From Anaerolineales bacterium (GTDB lineage: Bacteria > Chloroflexota > Anaerolineae > Anaerolineales > UBA4823): a stretch of DNA of 64,000 nucleotides. The position numbers and the translations under genes were made by a program. The notes under the pieces are model-generated. The model did not search any database. It was not told the origin of the DNA and saw only the letters and a program-made list of their open reading frames with translations. Every line of letters begins with the position of its first letter. Positions within the stretch are counted from its first letter, which is position 1. Where the stretch lies: positions 9,813 to 73,812 of the forward strand of contig PQAL01000037.1 in assembly GCA_003105035.1 (NCBI GenBank), given 5' to 3'. Positions 16,267 through 24,606 of the stretch are shown piece after piece.

Positions 16267-17283
16267 TCAGCATGAAAAATACTCAATTGGCACGGAAACT
16301 ACCCGAACCATTGTCGGAGAGAACATCCCAATAATCCAGGGAAGATCCCTTCGTGGATTGTTTGTGTAATAGGAAATAATTACCTTCCCGTTCAGAATTG
16401 CGGTCCCAGCATAGGCAGTATCGCCGGTGCTAGGCAGGTCGGCCAGCCAGGTCAACCCAGCGCCATCGAGACGGTAGAGGGAAGTACGTTTCCGGGCAAA
16501 GATGGATCCCTGCCCATTGAGCCAATCTCCGGTGTACGGCTGTGAGCGACCGACTGCATAACACTTCCCTGCAAAGGAAAACAGAGTCGGGCCATCCAGG
16601 CGGGAGACTTTGCTGTACACTTGTGTCCAGCGTGTATAGGGAGGCTCGGCGACCGAGAGGAGGGTCCCTGCCCGCCTTGACCCAGATAAGCCGCCAGCTT
16701 CGATACGCGTGACTGCCTGCAAGTGCCCATCTGGCAGAAAATCGATGGCACTCTCGTCTGCTCCACCGCCATCGCGGAGCGTTGAAACTGGTTGCCAGTC
16801 CAGACCGTTGATGGAGCACAGCAGCTGTGCGGCGCCCTTTTGGAGGTGATGAGCAGGAGCAAACCAGGTTCTTCCATCGACAGTCTTGGGTTTCCCTAAC
16901 AGCCAACCGGCTGGCCCAACTACTGTGAACGATGACCAGGATTCACCATCAGCACTGTCAAAGTGTACCGTCCGATATGGCTGTGGATCAAATGAACGAT
17001 TGAGAAGGGCATAGATAGTCAGGCGATCATGGATCACAGCCAATTTCGGGTCGCGGATATCTTCTCCGCCTCCGTCAAGACGAGAAACTTGCTCCCAATT
17101 CCGGGCATTTGATGAGCACATCAGAACGATCCGGCTGCGACGGCTGGCAAAGTGGGATGGAGAAGAGACGAACGCCAGCCAAAACATATCACGCCACACA
17201 ACCAGGTCAGTGAAAGCGTTGTGCAAGCCGTTGTCAAAAACAGTCCAGGAGTCAAGTGGGGAGACCGGGGAAGTCGAGTGCAT
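16267..17283 (-). CDS. Sialidase/GH43-like beta-propeller protein, cytoplasmic
   Basis: The 338-residue protein has repeated four-strand units typical of a five-bladed propeller: RIVLMCSSNARNWEQVSRL, VHFDSADGESWSSFTVV, LLCSINGLDWQPVSTLRDGG and SLYRLDGAGLTWLADLPS. Each carries the S.NG..W turn of sialidase-like repeats. GGEDIRDPKLAVIHDRL and RRSRIVL resemble acidic and arginine-bearing loops of exo-glycosidases. There is no signal peptide, so it would act on imported material. The exact family (GH33, GH43 or a non-catalytic relative) cannot be fixed by eye. It ends 22 nt before the aldolase and starts 2 nt after the symporter gene. Confidence 0.65.
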   Translation of the reverse strand: MHSTSPVSPLDSWTVFDNGLHNAFTDLVVWRDMFWLAFVSSPSHFASRRSRIVLMCSSNARNWEQVSRLDGGGEDIRDPKLAVIHDRLTIYALLNRSFDPQPYRTVHFDSADGESWSSFTVVGPAGWLLGKPKTVDGRTWFAPAHHLQKGAAQLLCSINGLDWQPVSTLRDGGGADESAIDFLPDGHLQAVTRIEAGGLSGSRRAGTLLSVAEPPYTRWTQVYSKVSRLDGPTLFSFAGKCYAVGRSQPYTGDWLNGQGSIFARKRTSLYRLDGAGLTWLADLPSTGDTAYAGTAILNGKVIISYYTNNPRRDLPWIIGMFSPTMVRVVSVPIEYFSC

Positions 17284-17284
17284 C

Positions 17285-18649
17285 TTATTCCTTCGGCAGA
17301 GTGCGTTGTTCCTCTAGTTTTACCCGTAGCTCTGCATGGCGGATGCGGTTCAATGGGTAGAACCAAGCCAGCACGATCCCGGCTACCAAGCAGACCGCCG
17401 GAATGGGGCCGATTAGAAGCTGCAACCCAAGGATGACGCTGCGGGGTTCGGACTTGGCATTGGCGACATATCCAGTCCATTCTAGCATCAGCATTACCAG
17501 TGGTATGGAGATCGACACAGCGACTTTTCGGAAAGTGGTCACCAAGCTGTAGAACATGCCCTCGTGACGCTGGCCAGTCTGCAGCTCATCCCACTCGACA
17601 GTGTCTGGAATCATCGACCAGGTCAGCAGCTGGACTGCGCCCAGGCCGATGCCCGCTAGTCCAGCCATCACCCCCATGGCGGGAAGCCCCCAACTTGGAT
17701 CCATGAATCCCATCACGATCATCACCGCAGCTAGGTAGACCATTGCGCCGATGTAGGCTCTTCGCTTATCCCAGTGGCTAGACGCCCATGACCAAAATGG
17801 CAGCGAGATCAGAGCGCCAACGAAAAGCAAACCAAAGATCAGGTCGCCGCTGCTGGCCAGGTTCATACGGTATCTCAGGTAATAGAGCAGAATGGTCTGC
17901 AAAACGTCGAAGGCAGTCCAGGAGAGAAGGAAGATACCTAGCACGTACAGGAAGGGCTGGTTACTGATCGCCGCCTTTAGGGATTCTTTGATCGATGGCT
18001 GTTTTTGTTCCTGGAACTCAGCGCGCTCGTGTGTACCGAAGAAGACCATGACCATCGGTAGGATGCTCAAGATAGCAACCCCGACTCCCACGCGCATTAC
18101 TATCGCCGCACTTTGCGAGTCCATCGTCCCAATAATGGCAAGTGGAACAACGTAAGCGATCATCGCTCCGATGATCGAGAAGACCATGCGGTAGGTGGTC
18201 AGTTTGGTGCGCTCGTCGTAGTCCGAGGTAAGCTCGGGAGTCAAGGCAAAGTAGGGCATGTATAGGATGGTGGCGGCGGTGTCGTAGAGAACGAAAGCGA
18301 ACGCATAATAGACCGCTAAGGCAATCTGGGAGTTGATAGGCGGTATCCACCACATCAGCATATAGACCAACGCAAATGGAATCATGCCGAAAAGAATGAA
18401 AGGGCGCCGCCGTCCCCAGCGGGTGCGCGTTCGGTCCGAGAGATAGCCGATGATCGGGTCGTTCAGGTAATCTACCGAACGTCCGATGAACAGAGCTACA
18501 GCTGCCAGGGCTGGACGCAACCCGACCACATCGGTCAAGAAGATGGCAAACAGCAGACCGACCATCGTATCAGCCAGGTTGATACCTGCATCACCCACCC
18601 CGTACATGATCTTTACTCGTCGTGAAAGCTTTTCGCCATTCGTGGCCAT
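17285..18649 (-). CDS. GPH-family sugar:cation symporter (MFS-type)
   Basis: The 454-residue protein has about 12 membrane helices and the GPH signature: KIMYGVGDAGINLADTMVG at the N-terminus, DYLNDPIIGYLSDRTRTRWGRRRPF after helix 2 and QTGQRHEGMFYSL mid-C-terminal half. These carriers import glycosides, pentosides or hexuronides with Na+ or H+. AAGGAG lies 8 nt before the ATG. Its place inside an operon that already has an ABC sugar importer suggests a second route or export of a product. Confidence 0.9.
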   Translation of the reverse strand: MATNGEKLSRRVKIMYGVGDAGINLADTMVGLLFAIFLTDVVGLRPALAAVALFIGRSVDYLNDPIIGYLSDRTRTRWGRRRPFILFGMIPFALVYMLMWWIPPINSQIALAVYYAFAFVLYDTAATILYMPYFALTPELTSDYDERTKLTTYRMVFSIIGAMIAYVVPLAIIGTMDSQSAAIVMRVGVGVAILSILPMVMVFFGTHERAEFQEQKQPSIKESLKAAISNQPFLYVLGIFLLSWTAFDVLQTILLYYLRYRMNLASSGDLIFGLLFVGALISLPFWSWASSHWDKRRAYIGAMVYLAAVMIVMGFMDPSWGLPAMGVMAGLAGIGLGAVQLLTWSMIPDTVEWDELQTGQRHEGMFYSLVTTFRKVAVSISIPLVMLMLEWTGYVANAKSEPRSVILGLQLLIGPIPAVCLVAGIVLAWFYPLNRIRHAELRVKLEEQRTLPKE

Positions 18650-18661
18650 CTTGTCCGCTCC

Positions 18662-19552
18662 TTATCCTTTTACAGCTCCAAAAGTGATGCCCTTAATGAA
18701 ATACTGCTGGAAGGCGATAAAAAAGACGATCATGAACAACGCTCCAAAGCTACCGCCCGCCATGGTCAAACCGATATCTGTGAGCATCTTGCCGGATGCA
18801 GGAGTGCGTGAGATGATCGAGACCCCCACCGGAATGGTGTATTGAAATTTGTTTTGAGCGATAACCATCTGCCACATAAAATAGTTCCAGGCCTGGTTGA
18901 AGGTGAAGATAGCCAGGGCAGCCAGGACTGGTTTCAGCAGTGGGAGAACAATGCGGTAGAATACATCCCATTCGGAAGCGCCGTCAATGCGCGCTGCATC
19001 GATCAACTCATCGGGGATGGTACTGCAAAACTGCTTGATCAGGAAAATACCGAACGGCGAGGCGATCATCGGCATGGCCATTGCAAAATATGTTCCACCT
19101 GTTGTGGATGTGAGATGAAACGCCCTTACCAGCAGGAAAAGCGGGATGAGGATAACCTGGTTAGGTAGGAACATCGTGGAGAGAAGGATCACAAACAGGA
19201 CATTTGACCCGGGGAACTTTTTCTTCCCAAAGCCATAACCAGTAAGCGCACTAACGATGAGAACCAGAACTACCGTCAGCAATGAAACCACCACGCTGTT
19301 GAACACCCAGCGCCAGATCGGCCAGGGACCACTAAAGAGTTGCGACCAGTTTTCAAGCGTCGGGTGGGACGGAAATAATTCCGGGGGTACAGCCATGGTT
19401 ACAGTCTGTAGCTTGAATGAACCAGTGAACATCCAGTAGAGTGGTAGCAGGAATGTGACAGCCAGGATGATTAACATCAGGTAGCTCACCAGATGGGTGG
19501 TTTTTTCAATGGCCAAACGTACGGTGTCCTGTTTCACAATGGAAGTTGACAT
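18662..19552 (-). CDS. Carbohydrate ABC transporter permease (MalG/UgpE type)
   Basis: The 296-residue permease has six predicted helices and the EAA loop at DELIDAARIDGASEWDVFYRIVLPLLKP, which docks on the ATPase. PLYWMFTGSFK at the first periplasmic loop is typical of the second permease of CUT1 sugar importers. It follows the first permease by 27 nt. No cognate ATPase is encoded nearby, so it probably uses a shared MsmK/UgpC-type ATPase elsewhere, as is common for CUT1 systems. Confidence 0.92.
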   Translation of the reverse strand: MSTSIVKQDTVRLAIEKTTHLVSYLMLIILAVTFLLPLYWMFTGSFKLQTVTMAVPPELFPSHPTLENWSQLFSGPWPIWRWVFNSVVVSLLTVVLVLIVSALTGYGFGKKKFPGSNVLFVILLSTMFLPNQVILIPLFLLVRAFHLTSTTGGTYFAMAMPMIASPFGIFLIKQFCSTIPDELIDAARIDGASEWDVFYRIVLPLLKPVLAALAIFTFNQAWNYFMWQMVIAQNKFQYTIPVGVSIISRTPASGKMLTDIGLTMAGGSFGALFMIVFFIAFQQYFIKGITFGAVKG

Positions 19553-19579
19553 GCCGAATATTTACTCCGGGCAAAAAAA

Positions 19580-20473
19580 TTATATATCCGTGCTCCGCCA
19601 GAAGCGGAGCTGGATGGCTGTGAAGAATAAGATGATGACCATCAATACAACACCTATCGCAGATGCTTTCCCATAATTACTGTTCAGGAAAGCTGTCTGG
19701 AAGATCAGGTAAACCAGTGATGTGCTAGTGTTATATGGCCCACCGCCAGTCACCATATAAATTACCTCCCAGAGTTGGAAGACCTGGATTGTCTGGGTGG
19801 CCAGGACGAACAGCAAGACTGGTCGAAGCAGTGGCAGCCGGATGAACCAGGCTTTTTGTAAATAATTAGCTCCGTCTACGGTTGCAGCATCCAGGATGTC
19901 CTGAGAGATGCCCGCCAGTCCGGCCTCGAACAGGATGATCGGTGCACCTATGGTGAATGTCAACACCACTGCGCAGACTGCCTGAAAGCTGTGGGGGGGC
20001 GTTGCCAGCCACAAGATTGGCTTCATCCCTACTAAACCCAGCAGATAGTTTAATACGCCATAAGTCGGATTGAAGATCCACAGGAAAACCACAGAGAGAA
20101 CCACCCCTCCGGCTACACCTGGGATGTAGAACGCGCCGCGGAAGAATGCCTGCGCCTTACGCCCCAGTGGATCAATCAAAAAAGCGATGACAAGAGATAT
20201 AAAGACGGTTGCCGGAACAATGACGAAAGCATAGCTGATGGTATTGACAAGCGCTCGTTTAAAGACCGGATCCTTACTCAATTGGACGTACTGGCTGAGA
20301 CCAACAAATTGTCGAGCGCCGATATCAAATGATGCTTTATAGAATGACAGGCTGATTGCAAATAGGATCGGAGCCAGCATGAACATAAAAAATGCCAGGT
20401 AACCTGGAGCGATAAAAAGATAACCCGACCAGCCCCTACGGATTTCCCTGGTAAGCGCTTTGATTTTTGCCAC
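19580..20473 (-). CDS. Carbohydrate ABC transporter permease (MalF/UgpA type)
   Basis: A 297-residue CUT1 permease with six helices. Its EAA loop is SQDILDAATVDGANYLQKAWFIRLPLLRP, and the N-terminus GYLFIAPGYLAFFMFMLAPILFAISLSFYK is typical of UgpA-like subunits. It pairs with the next gene to form the membrane channel. It is separated from the binding-protein gene by 113 nt that hold a strong hairpin. Confidence 0.92.
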   Translation of the reverse strand: MAKIKALTREIRRGWSGYLFIAPGYLAFFMFMLAPILFAISLSFYKASFDIGARQFVGLSQYVQLSKDPVFKRALVNTISYAFVIVPATVFISLVIAFLIDPLGRKAQAFFRGAFYIPGVAGGVVLSVVFLWIFNPTYGVLNYLLGLVGMKPILWLATPPHSFQAVCAVVLTFTIGAPIILFEAGLAGISQDILDAATVDGANYLQKAWFIRLPLLRPVLLFVLATQTIQVFQLWEVIYMVTGGGPYNTSTSLVYLIFQTAFLNSNYGKASAIGVVLMVIILFFTAIQLRFWRSTDI

Positions 20474-20508
20474 GCGTTGGTTACTCCTGCATACCGTTCT
20501 GGCTTGAG

Positions 20509-20540
20509 CCAGGCTGCCGGAGGTGCTCCCGACAGCCTGG
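20509..20540 (-). promoter_or_regulatory. Intercistronic hairpin between binding-protein and permease genes
   Basis: CCAGGCTG (20509-20516) pairs with CAGCCTGG (20533-20540), with a further short CGG/CCG pairing inside. The position right after the binding-protein gene suggests mRNA 3'-end protection or partial termination, giving excess binding protein over permease. Similar hairpins lie at the same place in the two other importer operons here. Confidence 0.6.
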
Positions 20541-20586
20541 TCGTATTTTTGGGATCAGTGGTTAATCTTCGCGGTGGAGAGATCCG

Positions 20587-22050
20587 TTACTTGCACCCCG
20601 CAATGATACCATCCGCCCGCAGGACAAATTCATCTAAAATGGCTTGAATGTCGGCATTGTCTTGCCAAATTTGTTGGCGAGCTTCCGCCCATGCTTGACG
20701 GACATCTGTATATCCGCACGGAACCCCGTTGACAAAGTAAGGGTCATAGGACCCGAACTTACGTGCCGCAGCAAGGGGTTCAGCCACGGCTGGATCGTCA
20801 CTCTGGAAGTTTGCATCAGTGCGGGCCGGTATTTTTCCCCACCCAACGGCAATCTGCGAGGCGATCTCAGGTTTCTGCATATAGTTGATCAGATCGTATA
20901 TAGCCTGGAGTTTGGCAGCGTCAGACTGTTTAAAGACGCCCCACACATCCGGGTTGGACATGCCCGCCGGGCTAACGGGTGCGCTGGGTTTATTTGGAAC
21001 CTGGACAAAGATATAGTCGAAGGGTTGGATGGTGCCGGCAGCGATCCCCTTTTTGGTTATGCTGTCATACCAGTTCCCTTGATCGAGCATAGCCACCTGC
21101 TGGTTCAGCCAATAGGGATCGGTTGTATCGTCGATCAGGCCGGCTGCACCTGGAACCATTAAGCCTTTTTCGTAAATACTATGCAGGAATGTAAAGGCTT
21201 CTAGGCAGGCCGGGCTATTTACGGTGTACTGTTGGGTGGTAGCATCATAATACTTACAGTCAGGCCAACCTGCCAGCCATTCGTTGGTTGCAGAGTCCAT
21301 GGAAGTGCTGCCTGCGAAGAAGGCTGTACAGTAGATATTATTTGCCGGATCGTTGATCGCTTCGCAGGCCTTCATAAATTCATCCGTGGTCCAGGCATAA
21401 TCCGGTCCCTGCGGCAGCAAGTCAGTCAGGCCAGCTTTCTCAAACAGGCTTTTGTTGACAATCATGTTCCAATAACCACCATCCGCCGGAATGCTCCACA
21501 TCATGCTGCCACCGTAAGAACCAGCCAGGACAGCTGGATCATATGCCGCGACATCCTCACTGGTCAGGGCAGGGGTTAGATCCTCGAGCAGGGTTGCATC
21601 CTGGTATTTCTTGACGCGGAATTTCGTGTCGAAGTATACATCTGGAGGTGTGCCTGCTGCGACTGCCGTATCCACCACAAGCGTGCTGCCACTGGCATCA
21701 TAGCCCTTCAGGGCGAAATCAATGGTAACGCCGGGGTGGTCAGCCTCGTATTGTTTGAATATATTGGCATACCAATCTGACCAGAGCGTGCCATCGGTCA
21801 TGGTAGCCCCTTCAGAGCCAAAAGCCCAGTAGCTAATATTGATGGGTTCGGGCTGGGTTGCTGTAGGAGCAGTGGTGCTAACCGGTGCCATGGTTGGTGG
21901 TAACGTAGCCGCGGGAACAGAGGTTGCAATCGATGCCTGAGTCGGTGCCAGTGTAGCTGCAGGGGCCGTAGTCGCCGCTGGTTGACAAGCTGCGAGCAGT
22001 GTGCTCAGGATTGCTAATACAGCCACTAAAAGAAAAATAGATTTCTTCAT
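20587..22050 (-). CDS. Extracellular sugar-binding lipoprotein (family 1 solute-binding protein)
   Basis: The 487-residue protein has a signal peptide with lipobox LAAC at about residue 21. A 45-residue Ala/Thr/Pro linker follows, then a periplasmic-binding fold beginning INISYWAFGSEGATMTDGTL. QYEADHPGVTIDFALKGYD, GTPPDVYFDTKFRVKKYQ and the hinge segments of CUT1 binding proteins are visible. It captures a carbohydrate outside the cell for the two permeases behind it. It is the first gene of the minus-strand operon, with a consensus promoter about 265 nt upstream. Confidence 0.92.
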   Translation of the reverse strand: MKKSIFLLVAVLAILSTLLAACQPAATTAPAATLAPTQASIATSVPAATLPPTMAPVSTTAPTATQPEPINISYWAFGSEGATMTDGTLWSDWYANIFKQYEADHPGVTIDFALKGYDASGSTLVVDTAVAAGTPPDVYFDTKFRVKKYQDATLLEDLTPALTSEDVAAYDPAVLAGSYGGSMMWSIPADGGYWNMIVNKSLFEKAGLTDLLPQGPDYAWTTDEFMKACEAINDPANNIYCTAFFAGSTSMDSATNEWLAGWPDCKYYDATTQQYTVNSPACLEAFTFLHSIYEKGLMVPGAAGLIDDTTDPYWLNQQVAMLDQGNWYDSITKKGIAAGTIQPFDYIFVQVPNKPSAPVSPAGMSNPDVWGVFKQSDAAKLQAIYDLINYMQKPEIASQIAVGWGKIPARTDANFQSDDPAVAEPLAAARKFGSYDPYFVNGVPCGYTDVRQAWAEARQQIWQDNADIQAILDEFVLRADGIIAGCK

Positions 22051-22228
22051 ATATCATTCTCCTTAGATATTCATAATGGAAAGAAATTTTAACAATAGTA
22101 AGCGGTGGGGTTGTCTCTTTACTAGAAGTTGCCTCCTTCCCGTACTGCAGGGTCTTTCGCACAAAAGGATCCAGTTATTTCTAAATTGCATTTGTTTGTC
22201 TAAATCTCTTATTGACGACGAATTCATG

Positions 22229-22257
22229 TTGACTTGGCATTCAAAACGCACTACAAT
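22229..22257 (+). promoter_or_regulatory. Probable promoter of the GntR gene (plus strand)
   Basis: TTGACT (22229-22234), a 17-nt spacer and TACAAT (22252-22257) fit a sigma-70 promoter. It would give a leader of about 200 nt that crosses the divergent promoter, so the two may interfere. A closer weak promoter cannot be excluded. Confidence 0.4.
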
Positions 22258-22313
22258 TGATAATATAAACTGAAGAAGATAACAGATAGCAGATATCAGA
22301 CATCTTATAAGTG

Positions 22314-22342
22314 ATTATACAAATATGCTGCCAAATTGTCAA
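22314..22342 (-). promoter_or_regulatory. Consensus promoter of the sugar operon (minus strand)
   Basis: On the minus strand TTGACA (22342-22337), a 17-nt spacer and TATAAT (22319-22314) form a perfect sigma-70 promoter. A stretch with repeated AGATA/TATC units (about 22278-22306) lies directly downstream and is a candidate operator for the divergent GntR protein; this is inference. Confidence 0.75.
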
Positions 22343-22466
22343 CAGGGAAAAACTAACTCACTTTAACCCTTATACCGCTGATTGAAATACAATCGGGAAC
22401 GATTGATCATAGACAAGCATATGTCAATCCTAGATTGTGTCAAATATAGCAAAACGGAGATTCGAG

Positions 22467-23204
22467 ATGAAACAATCGCTGCGGGGTCCAGCTCTTTACA
22501 AGGCCGTTCGTGATTACATCAAGGAATACATCCTGGAGAACGATTTAAAACCGGGTGATCCGCTTCCCACCGAAGGTCAATTAGTAGAAGACCTAGGTGT
22601 CGGGCGAAGTTCAGTGCGCGAGGCTGTCAAATCGCTGCAATCTTTGGGTATTATCGAGGTGCGCCAGGGGAATGGTCTCTTCGTGCGGGAATTGAACTTT
22701 GATCCCATGCTGGAAACGTTTCTTTTTGGCATGCAGTATGACCCGCATACCCTGGCTGAATTGGTTCAGGTAAGGACATGGCTGGAAGCTGCTGTGATTG
22801 GCGATGCTGTCGAACATATCCAGGATGAGGATTTAGCGAAGCTGGAAGCCATTATTAAAAAGTGGGAAGAACGTGTCCATATTGGTGAAGAATATGCCGA
22901 TCTAGATGAATCTTTCCATCAAACCATCTACAGCGTGATCGGCAACCAAACCTTGATGAAACTCTTTTCTGTCTTCTGGATTGTATTCGTTAACCTTGAA
23001 AAAGAAGTCACCCACGATCCAGATCCGCAGGAGGTGCTGAATTCACACCGTTCGATTCTAGCAGCGATCAAGATTCACGATCCTTCTCTGACTCGCCAAT
23101 ATCTTATCAGGCATTTTAACAGCATCAAGATTCGCACACAGAAATATCTTGAAAGCAATCCACTCAAAAGGAATGAGCTCCCGACTTATGAGGAATTGCA
23201 TTAA
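22467..23204 (+). CDS. GntR/FadR-family transcriptional regulator with FCD ligand domain
   Basis: The 245-residue protein begins at the ATG at 22467 (GGAG 8 nt upstream), which removes ten residues from the longest frame. Residues 10-75 form the winged HTH: LKPGDPLPTEGQLVEDLGVG, RSSVREAVKSLQSLGIIEV and QGNGLFV. The helical FCD domain follows, with metal/ligand residues in LDESFHQTIY, LNSHRSILAAI and LIRHFNSI. It is transcribed divergently from the sugar operon and is its probable repressor, released by a sugar acid or phosphate. It ends in the relic zone that borders the operon. Confidence 0.92.
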   Translation: MKQSLRGPALYKAVRDYIKEYILENDLKPGDPLPTEGQLVEDLGVGRSSVREAVKSLQSLGIIEVRQGNGLFVRELNFDPMLETFLFGMQYDPHTLAELVQVRTWLEAAVIGDAVEHIQDEDLAKLEAIIKKWEERVHIGEEYADLDESFHQTIYSVIGNQTLMKLFSVFWIVFVNLEKEVTHDPDPQEVLNSHRSILAAIKIHDPSLTRQYLIRHFNSIKIRTQKYLESNPLKRNELPTYEELH

Positions 23205-23398
23205 AAAAGCTTTCCCGGGCAGACCCTGGGATAGATTGGAAAATAACATCCCCTTTGGCGTAGGCATCATGGTTTTTGATAAGCTGGTTCATTACCCTTG
23301 ATATATCGGGCATTATGCAAATTGGCCTACTGCCTTTTCTTATCTAACCACCCATGATTTAACAGCAGTCGAGTCTGAGCTGATTCACCTGGAAGGGT

Positions 23399-23752
23399 AT
23401 GCCGAATACACATTTGGTTAGGGATACTCGCCAAACCTACCTTTCGATTAATGTGGAGCTTTACGCTTCACAGGCGAATGGCCCCTACAGCCGACACATG
23501 ACCACTCTCCTAAAATGTGACTTATTGATCATGGACGATTTCGACCCACAGCCCTTTCCTCCACCTGCCATCCAGGATCTGGACTAAACTATCTGCGAAT
23601 CCTATGAGCGCGGCTCGATTTTGGTCACTTCCAATCGTGCCTTCCAAGTGTGTGCGGAAGTCTTCAACAATGACCTGCTTTCTTCCGCCGCCTTGTATCG
23701 CCTAACCCATCAAGATCATACCCTCATCATTCAAGACGAATATTTCCGCTAA
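23399..23752 (+). pseudogene. istB: Relic of an IS21-type istB helper ATPase
   Basis: The frame contains LLKCDLLIMDDFDPQP (Walker B of IstB-like ATPases), then AIQDLD, a TAA at 23585-23587 and, in the same frame, TICESYERGSILVTSNRAF, LLSSAALYRLTHQDHTLII and EYFR before the real stop at 23750. This is the C-terminal half of IstB. The Walker A part is missing. It marks the former presence of an IS21-family element at the right border of the sugar island. Confidence 0.8.
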
Positions 23753-23788
23753 CAATCCAGGAAGAAGGAGGTGATATTAAAAGCGAAA

Positions 23789-23870
23789 GTGTAAACATTT
23801 CTTGAAGTGGTAAACACCCACCCGATTATCGCTGGTATACATGATCCAACTATGAGTGGTAAACATCGCC
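23789..23870. repeat. IS21-type terminal repeats beside the istB relic
   Basis: Four variants of TGGTAAACA occur at about 23789, 23807, 23832 and 23855 (GTGTAAACAT, GTGGTAAACA, CTGGTATACAT, GTGGTAAACAT). Multiple short repeats just behind istB are the usual right-end structure of IS21-family elements. Confidence 0.55.
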
Positions 23871-23891
23871 TGGCTATTGACAGTAATTAAA

Positions 23892-23936
23892 TGGACCTGG
23901 CGGGATTAGAACCCGCGGCCTCTTCAGTGCAATGGA
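23892..23936 (-). repeat. tRNA/tmRNA-3'-end-like repeat D (best preserved)
   Basis: On the minus strand GCGGG-TTCTAAT-CCCGC forms a perfect 5-bp T-arm, followed by CAGGTCCA like the 3' acceptor half, and preceded by CACTGAAGAGGCC. It aligns over its whole length with 12514-12558 in the same orientation, 11.4 kb away. No complete RNA gene is here. I read it as an attachment-site remnant. Confidence 0.55.
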
Positions 23937-24301
23937 TGAGGGAGGGGCTGTCCGCTACCTCTGATGCCAATTTTTTTTGGTTTTTACCCCTATAAATCCG
24001 GAAAAATGGGGGTAAAATGGTCCAAATGTTGATTTTTTGCCATGCCGATCACCTCTGGTTGCACACGGTTGCACACGGCATGAAGAAGGAAATGCAGGTT
24101 CTCCCTGTCCTGAAGCAAAAAATCTTGCTTGATCCAGCTAATGGATTACTTTGATTCAAGTCCCTAACCATCAGAATCAACTCCATCCTTAGGATCAACG
24201 AACAACCAGCATTCCTCACTGTTCTGGTGCAGGAAGATACCAATATTTAAATCAGCAAATAACATTCCGACAAAATCATATTAAGAGAAAAGGAGATCAA
24301 A
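23937..24301. other. Non-coding stretch between att-like repeat D and the excisionase-like gene
   Basis: TTTTACCCC pairs with GGGGGTAAAA (about 23982-24016) as a strong hairpin. GGTTGCACAC is repeated in tandem at 24056-24076. A 64-codon minus-strand frame (24049-24243) has no ribosome binding site or recognisable domain. Confidence 0.4.
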
Positions 24302-24329
24302 ATGTACAAGGATAAAGAGTTTCAGGATA

Positions 24330-24530
24330 ATGTTATTAAAAGACAGCACACTATTAAAATCAAAAAACGTTACTGAAATATTAAACATCAGCCATTCGAA
24401 GGCATATCATCTTATGCAAATAGGTGAAATCCCAACTGTTCGGATAGGAAAATTTCTGCGTATCCGATCGGAGGATTTAATAAAATATATTGAAGCAAAC
24501 ACTTATACATTTAGCCAATATTTTGAATAG
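24330..24530 (+). CDS. Excisionase-type (HTH_17) DNA-binding protein
   Basis: The 66-residue protein is one MerR-like winged-helix excisionase domain: LKSKNVTEILNISHSKAYHLMQIGEIPTVRIGKFLRIRSEDLIKYIE. Such proteins are plasmid or phage excisionases or small regulators. The strong AAGGAG site (about 24290) precedes an ATG at 24302 in another frame (a 24-codon ORF to 24376), so the excisionase start at 24330, with only AGGA in front, may be reached by coupled translation. It sits 400 nt from the att-like repeat and may belong to the same mobile element. Confidence 0.8.
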   Translation: MLLKDSTLLKSKNVTEILNISHSKAYHLMQIGEIPTVRIGKFLRIRSEDLIKYIEANTYTFSQYFE

Positions 24531-24570
24531 CAAAGTAGTATAACCTACAGACTTTCCATAGTGAATTGAT

Positions 24571-24600
24571 AAGGGAGGAATGTTAATTTCCCTTTTTTTC
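24571..24600 (+). terminator. Intrinsic terminator after the excisionase-like gene
   Basis: AAGGGA (24571-24576) pairs with TCCCTT, followed by a run of T. It lies 41 nt after the stop codon, and between it and the convergent lipoprotein gene there are only a few nt. Confidence 0.65.
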
Positions 24601-24606
24601 TTATCG

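Noticed and set aside
23213-23231. Intrinsic terminator for the GntR gene
   Set aside because: TCCCGGG/CCTGGGA forms a 7-bp stem with one G-T pair, but no T-run follows on the plus strand. The T-run is on the other side, where there is no gene to end.
24049-24243. A 64-codon minus-strand frame next to att-like repeat D
   Set aside because: No start signal, no domain, and overlaps a tandem GGTTGCACAC repeat.
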